Origin: Tachypleus tridentatus
Taxonomy: Eukaryota; Arthropoda; Merostomata; Xiphosura; Limulidae
NCBI RefSeq assembly: GCF_004210375.1
Contig: NC_134830.1
Coordinates: 169,577,874 to 169,641,873 of the forward strand
DNA: 64,000 nt
Direction: 5' to 3'
Made by a program: the position numbers and the translations under genes. Under the pieces are notes generated by a model, which was not told where the DNA came from, searched no databases, and saw nothing but the letters and a program-made list of their open reading frames with translations. Below are positions 24,991-36,586 of the stretch, one piece after another. How positions within the stretch are numbered: the first letter of the stretch is position 1; every line of letters starts with the position of its first letter.

Positions 24991-27900
24991 ATGGGAAGAA
25001 GACCAGCCCGTTGGTAAGTAAGGTTAATTAATTGTTAATTTAAGCTGTATTTCTCAGTTGGGTCCTTTATTATTGTTATTTTAAATTGGTACTATTAATG
25101 GTTGGAGTTTTAAGTCTGCGTTTTCATGCAGTAAATACATAGCTTTGTTTTTTGAGAAATTATACTTGATAGGCCTATACGTAATATGTAATTGCATTAA
25201 TTTGAACTGGAAGATATTTCGAATGAAAGAAGTCATTAATTATCGTTCATTGTCAGATTATCAAAATTTTGTAGATTATAATTTGATGTTAACATACAGC
25301 ATTTGATTAGTTTGGAAGGATTTAAAAGTAGAACAAAGCTACTTACTCAGAGGTCTGAAGTTGCATTAGGTTACCTGTTTTTGTGACTCATGACATTGAC
25401 GGGTCGTATCTGTAACTTAAGTACCCGTCTACTTTCAGTAAAACAAATCTGGGTTAACAAGACTTATAATGAACTACAAGGTGGTTTCATATTAGTATGT
25501 GTTAAATCTTGTTTTGAGATTGTAAACCTAAACAATGACCATTGTTAAACAAACATTTTTAACTAACGTTTGGAATTATATGCAAAATATGTACATGAAA
25601 TGTCACAAACCATTTTATTAAGTGTCATTTCAGGGTTTATGTAATGAAAATTATTTTTATTTAGGAAGGAATCAGGTGTTAGATAGTATTTATGGAGAGG
25701 ACAGTTTGGGCTGTAGGGAATAGTCCAACGATTGACTGACCAGTAGATAGGTCTTGCACAGTCTGTAGAGTTGCTTTAATGTTATCATAATTTTTCTCTA
25801 AAAATAAATTACAGTATAGTGTTTATTGTTTGATATGATTAGAATTCTGTACAGAAAATTTTCCATGATAAAATTTAAAAACACAGTTATGTTAAAAAAA
25901 ATGCGACTTATCACTTAATTGCATTCAGAAGAAAAATGGTTTGATTTACTGATAATTAAATCTTCCCTGTTGTCATATTGGTCACCATACCCTAATCTCA
26001 TCCAAGCAGTAGTTAAGGTTTCTTTAAGATGCATATTTGTTTCCATGACTATAGTAACTTTTTTGTTCTGAAATATCACTGTCATAGGGAGTTTATTAAT
26101 TATACATCAGTTACAATTATGGTAGTAACATTAAAGTGACACCATTTGTAGATGTTGGTGAAACACACATGACCATTTACCACAAAATATCTTGTCTTTG
26201 TAACACAATCTGGACCAAACATTGTTTTAAATACTGACTTTATAACTATCTAGTATTTAAGATACAAAAGTATATTTAATTTGGTAGTACTTACCTCACA
26301 ATCAAACTATAAAAATAAAATTGACTGTTAATACCTTATGTTCACAACTGATTCTTAGAAAGTAGGTGTATAGAAAAGAATAGTTCATAACTAAAAAAGG
26401 CATAACAAAGTTTTTAAATGTTTTCTACTTTATTATTTGTTATTTTGTATTTATCATCTTAACATGTAGCCTAAGAAAAGTTTTTTCCTTCTCTTATTTC
26501 TCAAGCAGAACTTCCAACATGTGTATTTTTGTGCAGTACACTAAAAAGTTGTACCAAAACTGGAGTTTTCTTTGCTTAACTCCATTTAGTTTAAAACTAA
26601 CATTAAAATAAATGTTAATCCACCTGGCCATGCCGAGCCCCAACCTATCTGTTGATTTAATATCGCTTAGGGCTCGGCATGGCCAGGTGGATTAAGGCAT
26701 TCAAATCATAATCTGAGCCGCAGGTTCAAATCCCCAACACACTAAACATGCCCTTTCAGCCGTGGGGGTGTTATAATGTGACAGTCAATCCCACTATTCG
26801 TTGGTAAAAGAGTAGCCCAATAGTTGGAGATGGGTGGTGATGACTAACTACTGTCTCTCTTGTCTTACACTGCTAAATTAGGGAGGGCTAGTGCAGATAG
26901 CCCTCAAGTAGCTTTGTGCAAAATTCAGAAAACAAACAAATACAGTTGTGCTAAATAACTTTTGTGGGACAACTATTGGTAAACATTTTTTACTCTTTAA
27001 GTATCACATCTGGATTGAAATATTTGTTTGTCTTGTGCAAAACGTATAGTTCAAGTTACAGAAGGTATTACAATAGAATTTCAAGTGTTTGTGGTCTATT
27101 GTTAATTTTTTTATGAGACATTAATACATCACTTAATCCATAGTTTATTATAATTACTTATTTGTTCTTACAGCTACCGATACTGTAAAAATAAGCCTTA
27201 CCCTAAATCACGTTTCTGTCGTGGTGTTCCTGGTGAGTTGATTGGCAATTTATTTTTCTGAAATTTGTATTAATATTCTTTATATCAGAGTAGTTTTAAA
27301 GTGCTCAAACCTTACTGTTCATAGAAAGTTGTTCCTTAAAATTTTCTTATTATTTCTTGATAAATATTAAATTAGTTATTTTAGATAGCCTTAAAAGCTA
27401 GTACACATTACTATATCTAGACTTAGTTTGAAATATATTTATATAATTTTGAAACTAAAAATTACATAAAATAAAATTCAGTATCAAATTTCAGATCCAA
27501 AGATTAGAATCTTTGATCTGGGAAGAAAAAAGGCAAAGGTGGATGAATTTCCATTGTGTGTCCATCTGGTGTCATATGAATTTGAACAACTGTCTTCTGA
27601 AGCACTTGAAGCAGCTCGTATCTGTGCTAACAAGTATCTTGTGAAAACTTGTGGGAAAGATGCCTTCCATATGAGAGTTAGATGTCATCCTTTCCATGTG
27701 CTTAGAATTAACAAAATGTTGTCATGTGCTGGAGCTGATAGGTGTGTAATTTAAAAATCTTTAAGATTTAGTTTTTATGTAGGTTATTTATCATTATATT
27801 AAGTTTGTGAACAAGGAATAAGTTGCATTGGATTTTGTTTAAAAATTGTCTTAATTGATGGGTTTGTATCCTTAAATCTAATGTTTTTTTGAAGCTTCAG

Positions 27901-30588
27901 TTATTCCAACAGATTTAGCTTGAAAAGAGTATATTTAATATATTTAAAAATTTATAACCTGTACTGTGTAATACATTAATTTTTTCATTATGGGCTCAGT
28001 CCCAGGGACCAACTTTGCAACCTTTTTGTGCTTCTTATAGTTTTCATGCTATACCTTTCAATACAGCAAGTATATCTTCATGAAAGTTTGAAAATTATTA
28101 ATAAACATCACAAGACTTCTATACACAAAATAATTTTTTTTAAGTTTTAAGATTTTTTAAGCAGTTTTTATTTCTCATGTAATTTTATTTTCAAATGCTG
28201 ACTATCCAATATGTGGAGTAATTCTGATTTTAATATTAAAAATACTTTTATACATCAGAACATTTTCAAATTTTGTGTAAAATCTTTTTAATCTTCAGAC
28301 AATTATTAAATATGTTTTAAGATAAGTTTTTATTTTACTTGTTACAACTACTGTATCTCTGTACAATTTGGTTGATTTAACTTGTAATCACCATAAAAAA
28401 TTAGAAAGTTATCCTTTTTCATTCTAGACTGACTACAGATTATAACATGTAACAAATGTTTATTTTAAAATCTTAAAATTTCATAACATTACAGAAATTA
28501 CAATGATGTGTACATGCACTTGTTACTGTAGCCAGCAATTTAAAACTAGCCTTTACCAAGATTACCTGCTGTGGCTGTGTTCTAGTGGACCAGTATTTTG
28601 TAAAATAGTTACGTTTAAGTTATAATACATTATATTTGTATATGGATTATTACTATTTGCAAACAAGTTCTTCAAATATAGAGCAGTTTTCTTCTAGCTA
28701 TAAACTTTATATGCTGTTTGACAACAAGTTATTGAACCTCATCAAATTTTGCCCATTGAGAATGAAAAACAAATTTTGTAGAGATTTCTGTGTGTATTTT
28801 GAAACAACAAAATTATAAATTTCTACATCAGTACCACATTTCCACTAATATATCAAGCTTCTAACTAAGTGCATTTTGGTCTAAAATATATTTTTCAATT
28901 TCATCATTTAACCTAACCACTTGGAATTTGACATCCGAAAAAGTTTCACATGAAAATATTTTGCAGAGGCTGAGAAAATCATTAGGGGAATATTTTGAGC
29001 TTTCCATTGGTTATATATTGAGTGAAGGAGGTGCACATAAACACATTTTAAAAAACGGAGGAAGTGGGTAGAGTATCTTGGTTGACTTCATAGTAATTTC
29101 TAGTTTGTCACTTTCAGTAAGTTGAATATCTAAATCATAAGAAACTGTATACTTTGTATTTGGACAGCACAAACATCTAATTTGAATGAATGTTTCACTT
29201 AACATGTAAAACACACAAGATTTGATGTGTTGGGTTTTTCTTTTAATTAAGTAGTATACAATATTAAATATCTACAGTTTGATACCAAACATGACGTGTG
29301 ACTATAGGTAAACCCTTGTCAGTGGAGTTAAAATGGTATATGAGGGACTTTTTGTTGAAAGGAACTGCATAACCTGCAAATCTGGAAATATAAATCATAA
29401 ATATTATGGGTTGTTTCATCTTGAGATATTGTAAATGTTTCTGCAGACAAACTTTACATAGCTTTAATAAAACTTGCAAGTTTAATAGTGACATATAATT
29501 TAATATGAATGGGTAATACCATGTCTTCACACGCACGTGCATATTGAAGCTAATAATTTTCTGGGCAGCGGTAATTAAATACACTTGGAACATGTAAACT
29601 TTGTGTTACTGATTTAAATGAACTGGGTGTAATTAAAGCTGTTTCTGTGTCTTACTAAATAAACTTTAGTAAAAGTTTTACTTCTGGTATGTTTTATAAT
29701 AAACATGTTACATCTCATTTCTTTACTTTTTTTTTTTAAGATTGCAGACTGGAATGCGTGGAGCCTTTGGGAAACCTCAAGGTACTGTGGCTCGGGTTAA
29801 CATAGGTCAGATTATCTTTTCTGTCCGGGCCAAAGAACAGCACAAGGAAAATGTCATTGAAAGTTTGAGGAGAGCCAAGTTCAAATTTCCTGGTCGCCAG
29901 AAGGTGAGTACTGATATAGGAAAGATTTAAATTTGATCAAGAAAATAATTACAAATTTCCCACTGTTACCAATACTCTCAAGGCATGAATCCATTAGTGA
30001 CAGCCTAAATGTTCTTTTATATCAGTTCTCAGAGGGTTTCTTCCTGTTTATCTGTGGTTTTAAACTTTATTTGTAATTTGATACTTTGTCTTTTTGTTTT
30101 GTTTTTTCTTCCCATTCCAGCTGTCTGTTGTATAGGCTTTAGATTTTTCTGTAAGCGTGGGGTAAGAAGTTTGTTTATGAAGTTTGAACTTAAGCTCACT
30201 TGTGTATTTCTCAGCACTACCTATATTTTTCAATAGAATTGAGATCTGTACAGATTTTCAGGATGGTGATAAAAATGTGGAAGGTTGGTTTGTAACAATT
30301 CTTTGTGTTAGGAAAATGACAGTTTCATTAAATCTTTTATAAATTTTTTTCCATTAAATATTGATGTAAGATCTTTATTTAAAGAAGGTTTAATTGTAGA
30401 TTGTTTTGTTGTTCAAGGTGTACGTTTCACGGAAATGGGGTTTCACCAAATGGGACCAAGCCGATTATGAGACCATGCGGGCAGAAGGAAGGCTGAAGCC
30501 AGATGGTTTCTACTGCAAATATTATTCCAACCATGGTCCGTTGTCAGAATGGAAAAAGATGCAAAAAGAAGTCCGTGGAATGGTTTAA
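24991..30588 (+). CDS. RPL10: 60S ribosomal protein L10 (uL16), five coding exons
   Basis: RPL10/uL16 is a large-subunit protein near the peptidyl transferase centre. It is fitted late in 60S maturation in the cytoplasm. Coding exons are 24991-25013, 27174-27232, 27495-27741, 29741-29903 and 30418-30588. All have GT..AG borders, and they sum to 663 nt (220 aa plus stop, human 214). The product begins [20 protein letters not shown]. It includes [66 protein letters not shown] and [10 protein letters not shown], all near-invariant in animals. Phases agree at every junction: Cys split TG|C, Asp split G|AT, Arg split AG|A, last intron phase 0. Intron 1 carries a SINE with an inverted head copy. 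No lesion is visible, and the gene looks intact and functional. Confidence 0.98.
26615..26695. repeat. Perfect 26-bp inverted copy of the SINE 5' end
   Basis: Bases 26615-26640 are the exact reverse complement of 26670-26695, which is the 5' end of the SINE that follows. The spacer is 29 bases. The outer arm is not followed by any further SINE sequence, so only the head tip was copied in reverse. Confidence 0.9.
26670..26940 (+). mobile_element. SINE, tRNA-Thr-type, in RPL10 intron 1
   Basis: It starts GGGCTCGGCATGGCCAGGTGG. It keeps the A-box region (GGTGGATTAAGGC), a degraded anticodon region and a B box with a small deletion before GGTTCAAATCC. The body and the AACAAACAAA tail are complete. 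No clear target-site duplication is seen, probably because of the inverted head duplication at its 5' side. Confidence 0.9.
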
Positions 30589-30652
30589 AACATTTTCAGT
30601 GCTGTACCTGTTGGATTTATTCCAACAGTAATTAATATTTGTGCAGTAGTGG

Positions 30653-30658
30653 AATAAA
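30653..30658 (+). terminator. RPL10: RPL10 polyadenylation signal
   Basis: AATAAA lies 65 bases after the RPL10 stop codon. A short 3' UTR like this is normal for ribosomal protein genes. Confidence 0.75.
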
Positions 30659-30699
30659 GAAACCAGTTGAAAATGTATCTGTGAATATGTTTTACATTT

Positions 30700-32420
30700 T
30701 TACTTGAAACCTAAATGAACATTATTATAAAATTCATTTGCAAGTTTTAAATTTCCTAAAGGGGGGAGATAAAACTGAGTTTTTATATTATTGTGAAGAT
30801 ATAAAATTAACAGTAAATAATTCCAGTTAGTCTTAGTTCAATAGTATTTACCGAGATTTAAATGGGGCTTCAAGATTTTTGGAGCTTTGAGGGCAAAATG
30901 TACTAATTCATAGATAATTTTTAGAGGTTTTTTTTTACCTCCAAAAATTATGCTTGCAATATTTTTGTCTAAAGTGAGTGATTTTAATTGAAGGGAAAAT
31001 GAATGTGTTAATAATCCCCCATTGTAATTTTGATTTGTAAAATTAATAAAAATTATACTTATCTTCAAACCTTAAAAGTTCATGTAATTTGAAAATATAA
31101 ATAGCATCTCAACAGCTGCTGTTTCTTATCCCAGTAGGCACTAGTATTGGATGAAAGGCCTCATTGGCACTAAATATACAAGTTATAGTGTAATTGATAT
31201 TTTTTGGTTATTCACTCTGTCAAATGTTCATAGAATTACTAATGTAGTCTTTTGCTGTGATGTCATGCTAATCCTGTTCTAGGAATAGTTGGACTAGCTT
31301 GATTACATACCAGTTTTTCTAAACAATCAATAAACTTAGTGAAGAAAAAAGTTACTGATATGATGAAACATTTTCTTATCAAGACATTCAGATTGTGGAA
31401 TCAGTCATTTTGAAAACTGTGTACATTAGTAATAACCTGTAATAATAAGTTGTCCTTTTAAACACTTCAGTAGTCTTCTGGAATACTCAAGCTGTTGTCT
31501 GAGTTTATTAGTAAGTATTTCATCATTAATACATCAGTTTATTGATGTAAGATCACACTTGCTCCATGTTGAAATTAATGTCATGTTTTGTTTGTTCACC
31601 TGAATCATTGCTATGTTCAGGTATGGTTTAACATTCCTTCCTATGATGAAACGTCTACTGATAGTAGCAAGACTTCCGCTTGGATTTGTTTTCTTGTGTG
31701 GACAAACATCACGTTTTATTTATGAAGATAATTCCATCTTAGAGCCCGTTTAGTTTACACGATTATCTTAAATTGATGACCTCTCGATATCCCTTAGTAA
31801 TTTATGCACACGTTTGTATTGTAAAGTTGTCATAGACTGACACCCACTAGTTAGGTGTTTTGTGGTCAGTAATTATCACCTTATTTATTGGCTGTTATGA
31901 TTGACACCTACTTCTCATGGAGTCATAGGTAACTGATGTTAAATAAAAATGTTATTAATTAGTTCCATAATTCTGATTGGTAATTAATGAGTCGTATAAA
32001 ATGAATAAATATTACAGATCATTAAGTTTAGTTCACACCGTAAAAAAGTTACTCTGGTAGTTCAGTAATATACAGCGTCACCACAACTTTAGTGTCTGTC
32101 ATATCTCAGTTGGCGTGGTCCGGTTCTGACGATATGAAAAGATATGATTTTCTATCAGTTATGTAATTTAAAAAAATTAAATATTTGACAGTGTCAAAAT
32201 TATTTTAACGATTGAGTAAAATATAAATATCTTAATCTAAAATTTACTAAATCTACGCTGCATCAGAATTTATTGAATTAACAAGTGCACAGTGAAATCA
32301 CATAGGATGCAATACATACAGTAAATGTGTAACACTGTTAGAGGAAAGAAACTTCATTAGTTTTCTATATTTGCTAGAATTTTTTTTAATACCAAATTTA
32401 AATAAGGCAACGAGGATTTG
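30700..32420. other. Intergenic AT-rich sequence after RPL10, nothing recognised
   Basis: No coding motif, RNA gene or known repeat is recognised. The reading frame at 30838-31068 on the minus strand has no motif. Confidence 0.4.
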
Positions 32421-32424
32421 AATC

Positions 32425-32652
32425 TTGTTTGTTTTTAATTTCGCGCTAAGCTACACGAAGACTGTATGCGCTAGCCGTCCGTGATTAAGCTGTTAAGAGT
32501 GGAGACAGCTAGTTATCACTGCCAACTCTTGGTCTACTCTTTTGCCAACAAATAGTGGATATGACCGTAACATTATAACGCCCTCACGGATGAAAGGACG
32601 AGCATGTTTGGTGCGACATGGATTCGAATCCGCGACCCTCAGATTACGAGTC
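32425..32652 (-). mobile_element. SINE, tRNA-Thr-type
   Basis: A minus-strand copy with GATTCGAATCC B box, GGTGCGACATGG head edge, the standard body and a TTTGTTT-complement tail. The body has lost part of the CTAGTCTTACACTGC block. It is the left member of a cluster of SINEs. Confidence 0.85.
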
Positions 32653-32845
32653 TAGAGTCTGTATAAACTAATGCTTGACTTGTAAAACTTTATGGAGTGA
32701 TGAATTACGTTGTTTTAATGTATGAAAAACATTATTCGTTGATTAAGTATCTTGTAATTTTACTTCTAACAGTTGTTTATCTTAATTTTCGATGGATCAC
32801 GTGCCATTTTTCTTTTTGGATAGTTAAAACTGTTGCATTCTTTTA

Positions 32846-33168
32846 GTCTCGGTGTAGCCGAGTGAATAGGGCGATCGATATGCAATCTTAGAGTTGCGAG
32901 TTCAAATCACTGTCGCACCAAACACACTTACCCCTTGGGACAGTGGGAACTCTATGTATTTACAACGCTAAAATCATTGCTTCGATTCCCCTTGGTGGAC
33001 ACAGCAGACAGCCCAATGTGGTGCCGTTATAAAGTGACGGTCAGTCGCATTATTCGTTGATAAAAGAGTAGTCCAAGAGTTTGCTGCCTTCCCTTCAGTC
33101 TTACACTACTAAATTATGGCTAACACAGATAGCCCTTGTGTAGCAATTGCGCGAAATTCAAATCAAAA
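32846..33168 (+). mobile_element. Composite SINE: tRNA-Thr-type copy with a piece of the second SINE family inside
   Basis: The outer element has a diverged head (TCTCGGTGTAGCCGAGTG, GAGTTCAAATCACTGTCGCA). Its body resumes at GTTATAAAGTGACGGTCAGT and runs to GCGAAATTCAAA. Between these, about 32943-33022 is second-family SINE sequence, with TTTACAACGCTAAAATCA, TTCGATTCCCC and GGTGGACACAGCAGACAGCC. The body block with GGCGGTGGGTGGTGATG is deleted. Confidence 0.75.
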
Positions 33169-33199
33169 TTTATTCTAGTATATCTTACTCCATCCTCAC

Positions 33200-33295
33200 T
33201 AGTGGTACAATGGTAAGTCTGTTGGGTTATAAACGTAAGAAATCACGTTTCGATACACGTGATTGGCACGGTACAGAACTCATAATGTAGCTTCA
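33200..33295 (+). mobile_element. tRNA-derived SINE, variant of second family
   Basis: GTGGTACAATGGTAAGTCT is an A-box-like head and GTTTCGATACACGTG a B-box-like region. They are followed by TAATGTAGCTT. The order matches the reverse complement of the copy at 16484-16600. Confidence 0.6.
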
Positions 33296-33329
33296 TGCGT
33301 ATCTAGAAACAATAAGTCGAATAGTTCAT

Positions 33330-33588
33330 AAGCAAGTGCTAATGCATTCTACTCGTAATCTGAGGGTCGGGTGGTTCGAATCACTGTCAACCAAACATGT
33401 TCGCCCTTTCAGCCGTGGGGGCGTTATAATGTGCGGTCAATCCCACTTTTCGTTGGTAAAAGAGTAGCCCAAGAGTTTGCGGTGGGTAATGATAACTAGC
33501 TGCCTTCCCTCTAGTCTTACACTGCTAAATTAGGGATGGCTAGTGCAGATAATCCTCGTGCAGCTTTGCGCAAAATTCAAAACAAACC
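33330..33588 (+). mobile_element. SINE, tRNA-Thr-type
   Basis: The head is eroded at its very 5' end but keeps ACTCGTAATCTGAGGGTC and GGTTCGAATC. The body is complete and ends in AAAATTCAAAACAAACC. Confidence 0.88.
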
Positions 33589-33608
33589 GAAGAGTTCAAA
33601 CTTAAAAT

Positions 33609-33890
33609 CACAAGTGAAGGGGGGCCTGGCATGGCCTAGCGCGTTAAGGCGTGCGCTTCGTAATCTGAGGGTCGCGCCAAACATGCTCGCCCTCCCAGCC
33701 GTGAGGACGTTATAATGTGACGGTCAATCCCACTATTCGTTAGTAAAAGAGTAGCCCAAGAGTTGGCGGTGGTTGGTGATGACTAGCTGCCTTCCCTCTA
33801 GTCTTACACTGCTAAATTAGGGACGGCTAGCACAGATAGGCCTCGAGTAGCTTTGTGCGAAATTCCAAAACAAACAAACACAAGAGAAGG
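33609..33890 (+). mobile_element. SINE, tRNA-Thr-type, with TSD and a deleted B box
   Basis: The copy runs from GGGCCTGGCATGGCC (33621) to an AAACAAA tail at 33878. The flanks CACAAGTGAAGG (33609-33620) and CACAAGAGAAGG (33879-33890) are 12-bp duplications with one mismatch. The head goes from TCTGAGGGTCGCG straight to CCAAACATG, so the GGTTCGAATCC B box is missing while the rest is well preserved. Confidence 0.92.
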
Positions 33891-34722
33891 GTATTGTTGT
33901 TGTTTTTTGCTGGTTTCAGATATAAAAACTGATTTAAACATTAAAGAAATGCATTAACAGGAAATTCAAATTGCATAATGCAATAGAATCATAATTTATC
34001 TAATTTTAAAAGTTATTCTGAAATGAAATGGCAACATTTTGGAAATTAAGTATTTATAAAGCGTACTATATCTTATAATTATTTGCTTTGAATGAAAGGC
34101 GTGTGTTATTGAACAACTAATCTGTGTATCAACAGTTACTCTATTAAAGCACTTGTTTATTTCTTTTGGCTGACAAACGTACCATTATGTATGACTGTTT
34201 TAGAAATTATAATGTAATACAATATCATCTCGATTTGTATGAAGTACAAGTGAAGCTAGCATTCCAACCAATTTATACTGACAAATGGTGGTTGGACAGA
34301 GAGGCTGATTATTTCTGATCTTGGAGATGTACCAAATCTACAAATTGTTATATTTTACCTTCACACAGGAATGGGCAGTGTCATGGGGAGCTTGTAGTGT
34401 GATACATTTGGAAGCAGATATATGATTACCAAAACATCTGAAGTCATTGGATGATCATTGTGCAAGTTAGTTGGGTTTATTTCAGTGATAGTAACTCGGT
34501 AGATGGACAACAATATTTTTTGTTAATGTTCTCCACAGAATGTATACGTTGTTGTTTTTTTTCCAAATGGACAATAGTGACTCGTCACCATATAAAAATA
34601 GGTAACGTGAGTTTGACCAAACCAGAGCTACATGGGTTTTGCTGAAGCGCTAGGGACTGAAATATGATAGATATTGAACTATAAAACTACTTGATCATCA
34701 CTAATAGTAATTGTTGGAAAGG

Positions 34723-34763
34723 AGATAGCCCTCGTGTAGCTTTGCTCGAAATTCAAAACAACC
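34723..34763 (+). mobile_element. SINE tail fragment, tRNA-Thr-type
   Basis: GATAGCCCTCGTGTAGCTTTG and GAAATTCAAAACAACCC are the last 40 bases of the SINE. No head or body precedes them. Confidence 0.6.
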
Positions 34764-34769
34764 CAAAGT

Positions 34770-36180
34770 TTCTTGCTGTGGCTACAAAGCTAAGAAGGAA
34801 AATTTCCCAATTCTCATCCACTTAAGTATAACCTCAACGCACAGAAGACATGGACGACAGAAAAACTACTTATTCAATCTCACATTCACCAAAATGTATA
34901 CGAGATTGAATAGGTTAATGTCACCAGTGACAGACAGAGAGAGACCGAGTTTCTTCTTTTTTTTCCTCTTGTATTATATTTCATATTCTGTTTTTTTGAA
35001 AGTAACTTGCCTAATACGGTGTTTTTATTTGGGGCCAAGTTGTTTATTTTATTATATTTTATAGTATTGAAATATTTATTTTATTTTTGGTAGTACGGAG
35101 CGCTTTGTTTTATTTTGTAATATTCATTTGAAGAGAGTACTTGAACTGTTAATTTGATGTAAATTATTGTCTCACGTCACTGTGCCACATTATATTCAAT
35201 TTAATTTTAATATGCAGTTTTATATTTTGATTTAAGATTTGCTGTATGAAGGCTGTGTTTTTTAACTCGTTTTATTGTGTAAATTAATGCTTCTAAAACT
35301 TTCAGACTCACATACAACTTTTTGTTTAAATTTTTAAAAGTACGCACCCAAGCCTAATTTAGAAGAAAAAAATCTTGAAAGTACAAATAATTCATATCCT
35401 TAACACCTTCCCACTAATGTAAAGAAAGGAATTATTTTTCTAACATAATTTAAGAATACGTTGTACAATTTTTTTCAGTGTGAAGGGAAGAAAATACTTG
35501 CGAGTCTGTACAGAAAGAGGCCGAGTCCGTTAGAAAAGAGAATAGTACATGTTTGTTTGTTTTTCGCGCACCACCAAGCATCGACGTTACATACCTCCAG
35601 TAGTACGTGTACCATAGTTTAAAAATCTGAGGTGAAGATGTTTTGCAGGGGCGAGAATAAATTAATTCAATTTTTTACATGCACGCGAGCTGTTTTTATT
35701 TTTTTAATTAATTTTTAAACTGACTGACTGTCTTTTATAAAGAGTTGTTTTCTGTAGCAGTAAAGCTCAGGTCTTCACAGCAATAAATAAGGAAATTGAT
35801 GATATTCCGAAATATAAAGGGTGTTGTTTTGGTATTTTCTTTTCTTGTCGATGTGCAAGAGCAGTTTTAAAGTATCACTTTGGTTCTTTTTTTTTTCTTG
35901 TAATTATCGTTAGCATTAAATTAAGTTGTTTTTTTTTTTATTTCAGCTAGTAATCTTAACCTGCAATGGCGGAAAGTCTGTAGATCTTCGGATTGTTTAA
36001 GATGGTTGAAATGAGAACATTTTATTAGAGATATGTTATTGTCTTACACACAGAATTGAGAAACACATTGTTTAATTATAGTATCTTGAACCACTACTTA
36101 ATATGCACCTTACTATTGTTACTTGTGGCAAATTGTTTTATTTTCAGTTTTTTAAATTATTTTTCTAATCTCGTTTTAAA
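34770..36180. other. Intergenic sequence upstream of SHMT
   Basis: Mostly AT-rich with poly-T runs. 34873-34920 has a 10-bp inverted repeat (ATTCAATCTC / GAGATTGAAT). 35470-35690 is locally richer in G and C, but no exon is recognised there. Confidence 0.35.
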
Positions 36181-36239
36181 TGACAGAGGGCTTTCTGCTA
36201 AGTCACGTTGACAAGCTTTACGAAGTAGTTTTATCAGGT

Positions 36240-36340
36240 TATAGTGTTCATTCAATCTCTCGGCTGCGAAGTATTGGTGCGTAAAGACGTTGGTTATTCT
36301 TTAACATTTCTAGTAAATACAGCTATTAGTGCATTCTTAG
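36240..36340 (+). promoter_or_regulatory. SHMT: Candidate SHMT leader exon and promoter region
   Basis: A stretch locally richer in CpG ends in GCATTCTTAG followed by a strong donor, GTAAGTATTT, at 36341. The first recognised SHMT coding exon has its own acceptor at 38885 only five bases before the ATG, so at least one upstream non-coding exon is required. This is the best donor I see upstream, but the assignment is inference. Confidence 0.35.
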
Positions 36341-36474
36341 GTAAGTATTTATTTCCTTGTAAATATGGCGATGTGTAGTTACAAAGTGGTACTAACAGTA
36401 CTGCTAACAATATTAATATTACTAGTAGTACAACTAAACTCTACGTAAGTACCATTGTTCTTATCCTTAAGTCC

Positions 36475-36586
36475 TCCGCTGGGATAGCGGTGAGTTTTCA
36501 TATTTACAATGCTAAAACCAAGGGTTCGATTCCCGTCGGTGAAGATAGCAGATAGCTTGATGTGGCTTTGCTATAAGAAAACACAC
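36475..36586 (+). mobile_element. Second tRNA-derived SINE family (tRNA-Val-like), fairly complete
   Basis: GGGATAGCGGTGAGT (A-box region), ATATTTACAATGCTAAAACC (anticodon region), GGGTTCGATTCCCGTCGGTG (B box) and AGCTTGATGTGGCTTTGC occur in order, with an AAGAAAACACACC end. Confidence 0.75.

Noticed and set aside
30009-30236. Open frames on both strands within RPL10 intron 4
   Set aside because: AT-biased chance frames. I also looked for a snoRNA, as known in some RPL10 introns, but saw no convincing C/D or H/ACA box arrangement in introns 1-4.
36366-36444. Short hydrophobic frame (MAMCSYKVVLTVLL...) ending at a GTAAGT, as an alternative first exon of SHMT with a leader
   Set aside because: It leaves two bases at the donor, which puts the SHMT exon (five bases before ATG) out of frame. 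It also lacks the basic residues of a mitochondrial leader.
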